From Kribbella sindirgiensis (lineage in GTDB: Bacteria > Actinomycetota > Actinomycetes > Propionibacteriales > Kribbellaceae): a stretch of 64,000 nucleotides of DNA. The first letter of the stretch is position 1. Every line of letters begins with the position of its first letter. A program made the translations under genes and the position numbers. The notes under the pieces were generated by a model. That model had not been told where the DNA came from. It saw nothing but the letters and a program-made list of their open reading frames with translations, and made no database searches. Shown here piece by piece: positions 44,457 through 53,279 of this stretch. The stretch covers positions 186,001 to 250,000 of the forward strand of contig NZ_SJKA01000009.1 of assembly GCF_004331435.1 (NCBI RefSeq), written 5' to 3'.

Positions 44457-44801
44457 GTGGAGATGTTCGACCCCGCATTCCGGCAGGCCTTGCAACGCTA
44501 CGACGACGGTACGGCGGAACGCGCCGACCTGAAACTGCTCACCAAGGAACTGTTGCAACGCCTGGTCGCGAAGGCGCCCGGCCATGCGGTGGAGGTGCGG
44601 ATCCCGCCGTACGGCGCCGTGCAGTGCATCGAGGGCCCGCGGCACACCCGCGGTACGCCGGGCGCGGTCATCGAGATGCCGCCGGGGCTGTGGATCGACG
44701 TTGCGCTCGGCCGCACCACCTGGCCCGACGCCCGGATGACAGGCAAACTCCGCGCCAGCGGCGAACGCACCGACCTCTCGGCGCTGCTCCCTCTCACCTG
44801 A
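44457..44801 (+). CDS. Sterol carrier protein (SCP)-like small protein
   Basis: 114-residue cytosolic protein of the bacterial SCP-like family: RVPPYGAVQCIEG-type block (here RIPPYGAVQCIEGPRHTRGTP) and PGLWIDVALGRTTW, which form the lipid-binding sheet. Often annotated as sterol carrier family protein in actinobacteria; ligand unknown. GTG 44457 lies 8 nt after TACGCT; ATG 44463 is an alternative. Confidence 0.8.
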   Translation: MEMFDPAFRQALQRYDDGTAERADLKLLTKELLQRLVAKAPGHAVEVRIPPYGAVQCIEGPRHTRGTPGAVIEMPPGLWIDVALGRTTWPDARMTGKLRASGERTDLSALLPLT

Positions 44802-44847
44802 CGGAAACAGGTTCGTCCAGGCCGGTCGGGCCTGTCACTATGACTCG

Positions 44848-46134
44848 GTGGCAGCAAGTCTGAGCGCGCGGCTGGCCCGGTTGCGCGTCGATCTGACTCC
44901 GTGGCGTGGTTCCCGCGATTTCCGCATCCTGCTCGTCGCGGGGTCGATCTTCTTCCTCGGCGGCATGGTCGGGTACGTCGCCCTGCCGTACCAGCTCTAC
45001 CAACTCACCGGCTCGAACTTCGCGGTCGGCGCGATGGGCCTGGTGACGATCGTCCCGCTGGTCGTGTTCGGCCTGTACGGCGGTGCGCTCGCGGATCACG
45101 TCGAACGCCGTACGCTGCTCGTCGCCACCGGCCTCGCGCAGGTCGTGATCTCCGCGCTGATGGTCGCGAACACGCTGCTCCCGAACCCGCAGGTCTGGCT
45201 GATCTACGTCTGCGGCGCACTGAACGCGATCGCGACCTCGCTGCAGCGGCCGTCGCGGGAGGCGCTCCTCCCGCGGGTGGTGAAGCACGCGGAGATCCCG
45301 GCCGCGGTCGCACTGAGCTCACTGACCTCGCAGATCGGGCAACTCGCCGGCCCGGCGCTGGGCGGTGTGCTGGTCGGTTCGGTCGGCGTGACCTGGGCGT
45401 TCTCGGTCGAGCTGGCCGGGATCGTCTTCGCGACGTTGCTCTACACGCGGCTGGGTTCGTACCGCGCCGGCGAGCACTCCACGGCGCCGAGTCTGCGCGC
45501 GATCGGCGGCGGCATCGTGTACGCGTTCCGGCGCAAGGACCTGCTGGCGACGTACCTGGTCGACATGGTCGGGATGTTCCTGGCGATGCCGATCGTGCTG
45601 TTCCCGGCGTTCGCGACGGACATCCTGAAGGAACCGAAGCTGCTCGGCCTGCTGTACAGCGCGGAGGCGATCGGGGCGATGTGCGCCAGCCTGACCAGCG
45701 GCTGGGCGAAACACGTCCATCACCAGGGACGGGCGGTGGTGCTGGCCACGATCGGCTGGGGCGCCGCGGTCGGGATCGCCGGCCTGGCGCCGAACATCTG
45801 GTTCGCGATCGTGTTCTTCGCGGTGGCCGGCGCGGCCGACATGGTGTCCGTGCTGTTCCGCTCGGTGATCTGGAACCAGACGATCCCCGACGAGATGCGC
45901 GGCCGGCTGGCCGGGATCGAGATGCTCGGCTACTCGCTCGGCCCGCTCGGCGGTCAGGCCCGCTCCGGGCTGGTCGCCGACCTCACCACGGTCCGGACCG
46001 CGATCGTCAGCGGCGGCGTGCTGTGCGTCGCCGGCGTGGTCGCGACGTCCGTCTGGCTGCGCGAGTTCTGGCGGTACGACGCCCGTACCGACGAACACGC
46101 GGTCCGCGAAAGGGAGCTCCGGGCGGCGGGCTAA
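44848..46134 (+). CDS. MFS transporter, EntS (enterobactin exporter)-like
   Basis: 428-residue membrane protein with about 12 TM helices. The N-terminal stretch (DFRILLVAGSIFFLGGMVGYVALPYQLYQLTGS), the ALADHVERRTLL loop and the RPSREALLPRVV motif resemble the EntS/DHA3 group, which exports siderophores or drugs. No siderophore synthesis genes are nearby. GTG 44848 lies 6 nt after CACTAT, compatible with leaderless start. Confidence 0.88.
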   Translation: MAASLSARLARLRVDLTPWRGSRDFRILLVAGSIFFLGGMVGYVALPYQLYQLTGSNFAVGAMGLVTIVPLVVFGLYGGALADHVERRTLLVATGLAQVVISALMVANTLLPNPQVWLIYVCGALNAIATSLQRPSREALLPRVVKHAEIPAAVALSSLTSQIGQLAGPALGGVLVGSVGVTWAFSVELAGIVFATLLYTRLGSYRAGEHSTAPSLRAIGGGIVYAFRRKDLLATYLVDMVGMFLAMPIVLFPAFATDILKEPKLLGLLYSAEAIGAMCASLTSGWAKHVHHQGRAVVLATIGWGAAVGIAGLAPNIWFAIVFFAVAGAADMVSVLFRSVIWNQTIPDEMRGRLAGIEMLGYSLGPLGGQARSGLVADLTTVRTAIVSGGVLCVAGVVATSVWLREFWRYDARTDEHAVRERELRAAG

Positions 46135-46147
46135 GGTTCGTGCCATC

Positions 46148-47131
46148 ATGCGTATCCGCCGAGTGACCGCTTCCGCGCTGACCGTCGTACTTCTCGCAGG
46201 CTGCAGTGGACCGGCGGACGAGACGTCGCCGAGTGTGCCGCCGCTGGTGTCGATGAGCACAGCACCGAACTCCGAGACCCCCTCGCCGACTCCTTCCGCG
46301 ACGCCTTCGGTGGCGCCGTCCGAGACCTCCAAGGTCGCGGACACCCTGTGCGTGCGGATGAACCCCACCTTGGTGCAGACGACGCTCGGGGTGCCCGTCG
46401 CGAACATCCAGCCCAAGGCGCCACCGGCCGAGCTCGACATCCCGACGTACGACGTCTGTCAGTTCTCGCTCAGCGCCAGCCCCAACGGACCGGTGCTGCG
46501 GGTCGGGGTCTCGGTGCTTCCGGCCACGCAGGCGACGCTTGCGGCGACCAAGAAGGCGTACCTCGCGAATCCGCGCGATCCTGCGCTGCCCGCCAAGGTC
46601 GGCCAGGGCGGATACGGCACGAAGACGTTCATCGTGTTTCTGCTGGGCGGCAAGCTGTACAAGCTCTCCGGGCCGCAGGCGACGGCCGCGAAGTACGTCG
46701 TACTCGCTCAGGAGGTTGTGCGGCAGGCGCCCGGGTTGCCGGACGCCGATCGGCTGATCACGCGCTCCGAGTGTGACCGCAGTACGGCGGCGGCCGAGAA
46801 GGTCCTGGGCGTACCGGCGATGGCCCGGCGCGACGGTCAGACCCTCGCCGGTGATCTGGTCTGCGGCTGGGTGACCTCGACGAGTGTGATCTCGAGTTCC
46901 GCGCGCCGGGAGAAGGACGCCAAGGCGCTGATGGCCCCGATCCGCAAGGCCGCGACCTCGCAGTCGATCCCGCTCGGCGACGAGGGGTACGTCGACACCG
47001 CCACCGGCCGGACGACGATCCGCGTCGGCGACGACAAGATCGTCGACCTGGTCCCGCTCCCCGCCCGCAAGCTCAACCCGGACCTGATGACCCAGTTCGC
47101 CCTCTCGATCGTCCCGCGCTACACCCGCTGA
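46148..47131 (+). CDS. Putative lipoprotein with duplicated DUF3558-like domain
   Basis: 327-residue exported protein. Lipobox LLAGC (residues 15-19) and a 45-residue Ser/Pro/Thr linker precede two similar halves, each with a Cys, a VLGVP/TLGVP loop and a second Cys (LCVRMN...VCQFS and SECDRS...VCGWV), a pattern like mycobacterial DUF3558 lipoproteins. Function unknown. It lies 13 nt after the MFS gene and may be co-transcribed. Confidence 0.7.
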   Translation: MRIRRVTASALTVVLLAGCSGPADETSPSVPPLVSMSTAPNSETPSPTPSATPSVAPSETSKVADTLCVRMNPTLVQTTLGVPVANIQPKAPPAELDIPTYDVCQFSLSASPNGPVLRVGVSVLPATQATLAATKKAYLANPRDPALPAKVGQGGYGTKTFIVFLLGGKLYKLSGPQATAAKYVVLAQEVVRQAPGLPDADRLITRSECDRSTAAAEKVLGVPAMARRDGQTLAGDLVCGWVTSTSVISSSARREKDAKALMAPIRKAATSQSIPLGDEGYVDTATGRTTIRVGDDKIVDLVPLPARKLNPDLMTQFALSIVPRYTR

Positions 47132-47150
47132 GCCGCGCTACCTGCGACTT

Positions 47151-47314
47151 AGTGCCCTGGGCCGGAGGTTCGACGGCGCTTTCGGCGCTCAGGCACGCAC
47201 CTCGCGGCACTTGCCCAGCGCCCACGATGCTCCGCATCGAGGCCACTGACCAAGCACCCCGATGCACGCACCTGACCACCGAAATCTCACGCCGAACCTC
47301 CGACCCAGGGCACT
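47151..47314. repeat. 164-bp element with 22-bp imperfect terminal inverted repeats
   Basis: Bases 47151-47172 and 47293-47314 are reverse complements with one mismatch. The interior carries a direct repeat GCACGCACCT (about 47192 and 47264) and a small hairpin GATGC-TCC-GCATC (47226-47238), but no ORF. It lies between the lipoprotein stop and the B12 riboswitch. Size and ends suggest a MITE-like or REP-type element, or a structured RNA. Confidence 0.6.
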
Positions 47315-47337
47315 GATCGCGGGTGTTAAGGTGACCG

Positions 47338-47498
47338 CGCCGTGGTGTTCGGGAAGCCGGTGAAGTACCGGCGCGGCCCTCGCCACTGTGATCGGGATGT
47401 GCACCTGTCGTACCCGTGAGGGGACCACTGGCCGCGTGCGGCTGGGAAGGTCAGGCCGGTGGACGCGGTACCCGTCAGCCAGGAGACCGGCCACGGCG
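47338..47498 (+). promoter_or_regulatory. Cobalamin (B12) riboswitch
   Basis: The conserved B12 box GTCAGCCAGGAGACCGGCC is at 47474-47492, preceded by the GAAGCCGGTGAAG and CGCCACTGTGATCGG elements at the usual distances. An 8-bp P1 helix closes it exactly (47338-47345 with 47491-47498). The downstream ribosome site GGAGG (47520-47524) lies just past the aptamer, so translational control of the following transporter is likely. Confidence 0.95.
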
Positions 47499-47536
47499 TT
47501 GACCCGTCCACGAGGTGCTGGAGGCACGGTCCGCCC

Positions 47537-48559
47537 ATGGCCGCCGTACGTGTAGTTGCTGCTGTCCTGTCGTTGTCGCTCCTGGCCGGCTGTGGTCCGG
47601 CCGCCGAGGCCGATTCCGGTGCGCGCTCGATCACCGTGCAGAACTGCGGGATCGACGTCACCGTCGACGGTCCGCCGAAGCGCATGTTCGCGGCGTACCA
47701 GCCGGCCATCGAAATGGCGCACGCGCTGGGTATCTCGGACCGCCTGGTCGGTACGGCGTACCTGGACGCCGAAGTGCTCCCGGAGTACGCCGGAGCGCAG
47801 GCGAAGGCGAAGTACTTCAAGAACCTGCCGAGCCGCGAGGAACTGCTCAGTCTGAACCCGGACTTCGTGCTGTCCGGCTTCAACGACGTGTTCAGCGCCG
47901 CCGGCAGCGACTCGAGCTTCGGGAGCCGGAAGAGCCTTGCCGACCTCGGCGTCCGGACCTGGATCTTCAGCCCACTCTGCCCGACCGCCGACGGGAAGGG
48001 TGACGAGGCGATCGACCCGTCGACCGTCTCGATGGACAACGTGTACGCCGACCTGCGGGACCTCGGCCGGCTCTTCGGGGTCGAGGACCGGGCCGCGCAG
48101 GTGATCGCCGACCAGCAGCGCCGGATCGCGGCGGTCGAGACCGCGGTGAAGGACGCGCCGCGGCCGACGGTGGCGATCGTCCGGCCCGGGCTGGAAGGTG
48201 GACAGCTCACGGTCTCGGGCGGTCCGGACTTCGGGACCGTGCTGATCCGGCAGGCGGGCGGCGTGAACGCGTTCGCCGACCTGAAGGCGAAGCGGAACGT
48301 GAAGATCAGCGTCGAGGAGTTCATCAAGCGGGACCCGGACTACGTGCTGGTCAGCGGTTGCTGCGACGCGTCCCTGACGCCCGCGGCATCGCAACCGGAC
48401 GTCGACAAGATCCTCGGCAATCCGGCGTACGCGAACCTCAAGGCTGTGCGGGGCAAACGTGTGATCCCGTGGCTGTTCGCCAACCACTCCGCCGGTGTCC
48501 GGGGCGCGTACACGACCGAGAACCTGGCCCACATCCTGCATCCGGACCTCGTCAATTGA
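47537..48559 (+). CDS. ABC transporter substrate-binding lipoprotein, probable cobalamin/corrinoid (BtuF-like)
   Basis: 340-residue Fe/B12-type binding protein (helical backbone, PBP type III). Lipobox LLAGC (residues 15-19); domain landmarks PPKRMFAAYQPAIEMAHALG, LLSLNPDFVLSG and VRGKRVIPWLFANHSAGVRG. Family members bind siderophores or B12; the riboswitch directly upstream argues for a cobalamin or corrinoid. ATG 47537 follows GGAGG by 12 nt. The stop overlaps the TTG of the next gene (TTGA). Confidence 0.92.
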   Translation: MAAVRVVAAVLSLSLLAGCGPAAEADSGARSITVQNCGIDVTVDGPPKRMFAAYQPAIEMAHALGISDRLVGTAYLDAEVLPEYAGAQAKAKYFKNLPSREELLSLNPDFVLSGFNDVFSAAGSDSSFGSRKSLADLGVRTWIFSPLCPTADGKGDEAIDPSTVSMDNVYADLRDLGRLFGVEDRAAQVIADQQRRIAAVETAVKDAPRPTVAIVRPGLEGGQLTVSGGPDFGTVLIRQAGGVNAFADLKAKRNVKISVEEFIKRDPDYVLVSGCCDASLTPAASQPDVDKILGNPAYANLKAVRGKRVIPWLFANHSAGVRGAYTTENLAHILHPDLVN

Positions 48560-49530
48560 GGCGAGCCGCGGGCCTCGCGGTCTGCGTCGGTGTCCTGGTG
48601 CTGGTCGTCCTGCTGTCCTTGTGTGTCGGCAACCGGTGGGTCGGAGCGGGTGACGTCTACCGGGCCTTGCTGGACTTCAGCGGTAGCGACACCGACCGCG
48701 TGGTCAGGTACCTGCGCGTGCCGCGGACCGTCGCGGGGCTGCTCGTCGGGGCCGCGCTCGGGTTGTCCGGCGGGCTGATGCAGGGCGTCACCCGCAACCC
48801 GCTCGCCGATCCGGGAATCCTCGGTGTGAACGCGGGTGCCGCGGTGGCCGTGGTCGGGGCGATCGGCCTGCTCGGGGTGCACAGTCTGACCGGCTACGTG
48901 TGGTTCGCGATGGGCGGTGCGCTGGTAGCGACGGTCGTGGTGTACCTGATCGGTGGTGCCGCCCCCGTGAAGCTGGCGCTGGCCGGAGCGGCGATCTCCG
49001 CACTGCTCGGCTCGATCACCTCGGCCGCGACGTTGCTCGATCTCTCGACCTTGAACGAGTACCGGTTCTGGGTGGTCGGGTCGTTGTCGCTCGCCACCGG
49101 CCCGATCGTCGCGCAGGCCGTCCCGTTCGTTGCCATCGGCACCGTTTTGGCCGTCGTGCTCGGTCGGTCGCTCAACCAGCTCGCGCTCGGTGACGAGCTG
49201 GCGCAGGCGTTGGGGACGCGGATGCACCTGGTCCGCGTGCTCGCCGGGTTCGCGGTCGTGATCCTGGCCGGTACGGCGACCGCGATCGCCGGCCCGATCG
49301 GCTTCATCGGCCTCGCCGTACCGCATGTCGCACGGCGGATCGTCGGTCCGGACTATCGGCACCTGCTGCCGTGGTCGATGGTGCTCGCGCCGATCGTGCT
49401 GCTGCTCGCCGACATCCTCGGGCGGATCGTCGTACGGCCCGCGGAGCTGCAGGTCGGGATCGTCACCGCGGTGATCGGCGCGCCGCTGTTCATCGCGCTG
49501 GTCCGCCGCCGGCGAATGGCCGGGCTGTGA
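48556..49530 (+). CDS. ABC importer permease, FecCD/BtuC family (first)
   Basis: 324-residue permease with about ten TM helices. FecCD signatures include RVPRTVAGLLVGAALGLSGG, TRNPLADPGILGVNAGA, GDELAQALGTR (ATPase coupling loop) and GPIGFIGLAVPHVARR. TTG 48556 overlaps the previous TGA; GTG 48577 is possible but loses the N-terminal basic residues. Co-translated with the binding protein and with the second permease, forming a heterodimeric channel. Confidence 0.93.
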   Translation: MRRAAGLAVCVGVLVLVVLLSLCVGNRWVGAGDVYRALLDFSGSDTDRVVRYLRVPRTVAGLLVGAALGLSGGLMQGVTRNPLADPGILGVNAGAAVAVVGAIGLLGVHSLTGYVWFAMGGALVATVVVYLIGGAAPVKLALAGAAISALLGSITSAATLLDLSTLNEYRFWVVGSLSLATGPIVAQAVPFVAIGTVLAVVLGRSLNQLALGDELAQALGTRMHLVRVLAGFAVVILAGTATAIAGPIGFIGLAVPHVARRIVGPDYRHLLPWSMVLAPIVLLLADILGRIVVRPAELQVGIVTAVIGAPLFIALVRRRRMAGL

Positions 49531-50492
49531 GGAGCGTCGTGGTCTCGACGGCCGGGTGGCTGCTCACCGCGGTGATCGGGGCGTTCGCGCTCACCCGGGG
49601 CGATTACGCGTTGCCGTTGGCCGACGTACTGCGGACTCTGGCCGGTCACGGCACGCTGATCACGTACGACGTCGTCGTCAACAACCGCCTGCCGCGCGTC
49701 CTGGTCGGCATCGGCGTCGGTACGGCGTTCGCGGTGTCCGGAGCGATCTTTCAGCGGCTCGCCCGGAATCCGCTGGTCAGCCCGGACCTGATCGGGATCA
49801 ACGCCGGCGCCGCGCTGGCCGCCGTCCTGATGATCACTGTGCTCGGCAGCGGCTGGATCCCGCTCGGTGCGCTGACCGGGTCGTTGCTGGCGGCAATGGC
49901 TGTGTATCTGTTGGCCTATCGCAACGGGGTTTCCGGGCATCGGCTGGTGCTGGTGGGGATCGGTGTGACGGCGATCATCGGCTCGCTGACGGCGTACTTG
50001 CTCACGCTTGCGGACATCTACACGGCCAAGGCCGCCTCCATGTGGCTGGCCGGGAGTCTCGCTGGGCGGTCCTGGACGCATGTCGTCCTGGTCGGAATCA
50101 CGGTCGCGGTCGGCCTGCCGGCCGCTCTGGCTTCGACGCGGCAGTTGCGGTTGCTGGAACTCGGCGACGACCTGGCCCGGGCGCTAGGCGGACGTGTGGA
50201 GCTCGCTCGCGCCGCCTTGATCGCAATCGGGGTCGGGCTAGCAGCGCTAGCGACTGCTGCCGCAGGGCCGGTCGGGTTTGTGGCATTGGTGGCGCCGCAG
50301 TTGGCGCGCCGGCTCGTCCCGCGACGGCCCGGACTACTGGTCCCGGCGGCCATCGGGGCCTTGCTCGTGGTCGCCTCGGACCTGCTCGCCAGGACGGTGG
50401 TCGCGCCGGCGTCACTGCCGGTCGGGGTGGTCACCGCGTTCCTCGGAGCCCCCTACCTGCTCTTCCTCCTCACCCGCACGAACCGGATCTAG
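49527..50492 (+). CDS. ABC importer permease, FecCD/BtuC family (second)
   Basis: 321-residue FecCD-type permease: RLPRVLVGIGVGTAFAVSGAIFQ, ARNPLVSPDLIGINAGAAL, the coupling loop GDDLARALGG and GPVGFVALVAPQLARR. The GTG overlaps the preceding stop (GTGA); GTG 49539, 4 nt after GAGGAG, is an alternative. No ATP-binding subunit gene follows: the next gene is a convergent TetR regulator overlapping this stop by 23 nt. An ATPase must come from elsewhere. Confidence 0.93.
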   Translation: MRSVVVSTAGWLLTAVIGAFALTRGDYALPLADVLRTLAGHGTLITYDVVVNNRLPRVLVGIGVGTAFAVSGAIFQRLARNPLVSPDLIGINAGAALAAVLMITVLGSGWIPLGALTGSLLAAMAVYLLAYRNGVSGHRLVLVGIGVTAIIGSLTAYLLTLADIYTAKAASMWLAGSLAGRSWTHVVLVGITVAVGLPAALASTRQLRLLELGDDLARALGGRVELARAALIAIGVGLAALATAAAGPVGFVALVAPQLARRLVPRRPGLLVPAAIGALLVVASDLLARTVVAPASLPVGVVTAFLGAPYLLFLLTRTNRI

Positions 50493-51093
50493 CCGGCTCC
50501 AAGGGGGTGAGGTAGCCGACCAGGGCTTGGTTGAGTTCGGTGATCCACCGTTCGCGGTGGGCGGCGGGCGTGGTGACGATGGTGCCGAGCAGGGCGGCGA
50601 AGATCTGGGTGGCGACAGCCGCCGTGGTTTCGAGGCGATCCGTCGGTAGCCCGGGGTAGCGCGCGGCCAGGACCTCGGCGACGCGACCGGTGACGGCCTT
50701 CTGGAGCGCGCGGGTCGGCGCGGTCAGCTTGTCCGGTAGGTCGCCGCTGCCGAACAGGGCCTTGAATCCCGGGTTCTCCAGGTTGACCTCGACCATCGGG
50801 CGGATCATCCGGTCGACCAGTTCGGGCAGCGGCAGTTGCGCCGTACCCGGGTCGAAGGCCTTCTGGTGCGCGGCGGCGAGCTCGCTGCGGTAGCGCTCGG
50901 CGAGTGCCTCGGCAAGGGCCTCCTTGTTCGCGAAGAACTGGTACAGCGTGCCCGGTGAGACACCGGCCTGGCGGGCGATCGCGTTGGTGGTCGCCTTCGC
51001 GTATCCGGCCTCGGCGAACACCACGGCGGCGGCGTCGAGCAACTGCACCATCCGCCGCTGCCCGCGTGCCTGGCGACGCGGCTCCTCGGGCAT
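50470..51093 (-). CDS. TetR-family transcriptional regulator
   Basis: 207-residue regulator. The N-terminal helix-turn-helix reads VVFAEAGYAKATTNAIARQAGVSPGTLYQFFANKEAL; the ligand-binding half (about residues 70-200) is typical in length. ATG 51093 has GGAAGG 7 nt upstream, better than GTG 51114. It is divergent from an MMPL transporter, with palindromes between them, so it most likely represses that exporter and itself, being relieved by the exported compound. Confidence 0.92.
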   Translation of the reverse strand: MPEEPRRQARGQRRMVQLLDAAAVVFAEAGYAKATTNAIARQAGVSPGTLYQFFANKEALAEALAERYRSELAAAHQKAFDPGTAQLPLPELVDRMIRPMVEVNLENPGFKALFGSGDLPDKLTAPTRALQKAVTGRVAEVLAARYPGLPTDRLETTAAVATQIFAALLGTIVTTPAAHRERWITELNQALVGYLTPLEPARSGSCG

Positions 51094-51116
51094 GAGCGGA
51101 CCTTCCGTTGACAAAC

Positions 51117-51158
51117 GCGAGTAAATGCTCGCATTTTCTGTATGCGAGCAACTGCTCG
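51117..51158. promoter_or_regulatory. TetR operator cluster between regulator and MMPL gene
   Basis: Overlapping palindromes share one half-site: AAATGC-TC-GCATTT (51123-51136), CGAGCA-AC-TGCTCG (51145-51158), and TGCTCGCAT (51126-51134) facing ATGCGAGCA (51142-51150), a 9-bp perfect inverted repeat. GCGAG/CTCGC (51117-51132) is a further symmetry. Confidence 0.7.
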
Positions 51159-51197
51159 TGTTTGATCATCCTACCCCCGCTCGCCCGGAGGTCCGCC

Positions 51198-53279
51198 ATG
51201 CCCCGAACCACCCCGCCGGAACCCGGCTTGCTCGAGCGTCTCGGTCGGTTGGTGGTTCGGCGCCGGCGTGCTGTCGTGCTGCTCTCGCTCGTCCTGACGG
51301 TGCTCCTGCTCGCGGTCGCGGCCGGCGCGCTCAACGCCCTCTCGCTGTCCCGGATCGCCGATCCGGCCGCGGAGTCGGATCGCGCCCGCCGAGTGCTCGC
51401 CGACCAGTTCCGGACCGGTCCGCCGAACCTCGCGTTCCTCGTGACGGCGCAGACGGGAACGGTCGACGATCCCGCCGTACGGGCCGCTGGTGTTGGGCTG
51501 ACCAATGACATCGCGCGGCAGTCCGGGGTCGCCGAAGCAGCGTCGTACTGGTCGCGCGCGGACAGTCCGGCGTTGCGCAGCAAGGATTCCCGGCAGGCGC
51601 TGATCCTCGTCCACGTGCCGGGCGACGTGAACGAGGCGCGTCAGCGGGTCGGTGAGCTCGCCGAGCAGTACGCCGGGTCACGCGACGGAGTCACCGTACA
51701 GTCGGGCGGTCAGGACGAGGTGTTCCGCGAGATCGGAGCCCAGGCCCGTGCGGACTTCCTGCGTGCCGAGCTGGTCGTGATCCCGCTGGTGCTCGGCTTG
51801 CTGATCCTCATCTATCGCAGGGTCTCGCCGGCGCTCGTGACGCTCGGCGTCGGCCTCTTCGCGGTCGGCGGCGCGCTGGCCGGGCTGCGGGCGATCGCGA
51901 CGTTCACCGAGGTCTCGACGTTCGCAGCCAACCTCGCGCTGGTGATGGGACTGGCGCTCGGCGTCGACTACTGCCTGTTCGTGATCGCGAGGTTCCGCGA
52001 GGAGCTGGCGGCCGGGGCCGAGGTCGACGACGCCGTGGTGGCCGCGGTTCGTACGGCCGGGCGGACTGCTTTCTTCAGCGGCCTGACGGTCGCGGTCTCA
52101 CTGCTTGCGCTGCTGCTGTTCCCCCTGTCGTTCCTCCGGTCCTTCGGGTACGCCGGTGTACTCGTCGTCCTGTCCGCGCTGATCGGTGCGCTCGTCATCC
52201 TCCCGGCCGCGCTCGCGCTCCTCGGCCGCCGAGCGGTCCGTCCCGTGGCGACAGGCTCCGGCTCGGGCCGCTGGGCCGCACTCGCGACCGCGGTGATGCG
52301 CCGCCCGGCACTCATCGGCGGCGCCGTCCTCGCACTCATCCTGCTGCTCTCGTCGCCGGCCTTGGGCCTGCGCCTCGGCCTGCCGGACGCCCGGATCCTC
52401 CCCGCGGACGCGAGCAGCCGGATCATGGCGGACCAGGTGCGCGAGAACTTCGGCCAGGAGGAGTCCGATGCCTTGTACGTCGTGATGCCCGAGATCACCG
52501 ATCCGGCGCGATTGGCGCCGTACGTGAAGACTCTCGGGCAGCTGGACGGGGTGGCGCAGGTCGACACCTACGTCCGCAACGGCGGGGCGTACCTGACGGT
52601 CATCCCGACCGGCGAGGCGCTCGAGGGTGACGTCGGGCACCTCGTCGAACAGGTCCGTGCGGCGGAGGCGCCGTACCCCGCGATGATCGGTGGATCGCCG
52701 GCCGAGATGTCGGACTGGCGTGCGGCACTCACCGAACGGATCCCGCTGGTGCTCGGGTTGATCCTGCTGCTCAGCGTGCTCGTGCTGTACGTCGCGACCG
52801 GCAGTGTGCTGCTGCCGTTGAAGGCGACGGTGCTGAACCTGCTGAGCCTGGGGGTGATGTTCGGCGTCATGGTGTGGGTGTTCCAGTACGGCAATCTGTC
52901 CGGGCCGCTCGGTTTCACGGCGACCGGCGTACTCGAGGCGAGCATGCCGACCCTCATGTTCTGCATCGTGTACGGACTGTCGATGGATTACGAGGTGTTC
53001 ATCGTCTCGAGGATCCGGGAGGAGTACCTGCGGACCGGGGACACCGAGCGGGCAGTGGCGATGGGGCTGCAGCGATCGGCGCCGTTGGTCACGAGCGCGG
53101 CCGCCGTCCTCGCGCTGTCGTTCGCGGTCTATGCCGGCGGCGGGGTCGTGTACCTGAAGATGATCGGGATCGGGATGGCCGTCGCGGTGCTCGTGGACGC
53201 GACGGCGATCCGGGGCGTGTTGTTGCCCGCGTTCATGAAGCTCGCCGGGCGGGCGAACTGGTGGAGTCCGATCAGCTGA
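51198..53279 (+). CDS. MMPL/RND-family transporter
   Basis: 693-residue membrane protein with two repeats of one TM helix, an extracytoplasmic loop of about 110-150 residues and five TM helices, as in mycobacterial MmpL and Streptomyces ActII-3-type exporters. GVDYCLFVIARFREEL and SMDYEVFIVSRIREEY are the paired family motifs in the fourth helix of each half. Such proteins export lipids or drugs. ATG 51198 follows GGAGG by 6 nt. Likely controlled by the divergent TetR gene. Confidence 0.93.
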   Translation: MPRTTPPEPGLLERLGRLVVRRRRAVVLLSLVLTVLLLAVAAGALNALSLSRIADPAAESDRARRVLADQFRTGPPNLAFLVTAQTGTVDDPAVRAAGVGLTNDIARQSGVAEAASYWSRADSPALRSKDSRQALILVHVPGDVNEARQRVGELAEQYAGSRDGVTVQSGGQDEVFREIGAQARADFLRAELVVIPLVLGLLILIYRRVSPALVTLGVGLFAVGGALAGLRAIATFTEVSTFAANLALVMGLALGVDYCLFVIARFREELAAGAEVDDAVVAAVRTAGRTAFFSGLTVAVSLLALLLFPLSFLRSFGYAGVLVVLSALIGALVILPAALALLGRRAVRPVATGSGSGRWAALATAVMRRPALIGGAVLALILLLSSPALGLRLGLPDARILPADASSRIMADQVRENFGQEESDALYVVMPEITDPARLAPYVKTLGQLDGVAQVDTYVRNGGAYLTVIPTGEALEGDVGHLVEQVRAAEAPYPAMIGGSPAEMSDWRAALTERIPLVLGLILLLSVLVLYVATGSVLLPLKATVLNLLSLGVMFGVMVWVFQYGNLSGPLGFTATGVLEASMPTLMFCIVYGLSMDYEVFIVSRIREEYLRTGDTERAVAMGLQRSAPLVTSAAAVLALSFAVYAGGGVVYLKMIGIGMAVAVLVDATAIRGVLLPAFMKLAGRANWWSPIS

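Noticed and set aside
47151..47172. tRNA 3' end suggested by a GGTTCG run
   Set aside because: No acceptor or anticodon stem; the segment is instead one arm of a 22-bp inverted repeat.
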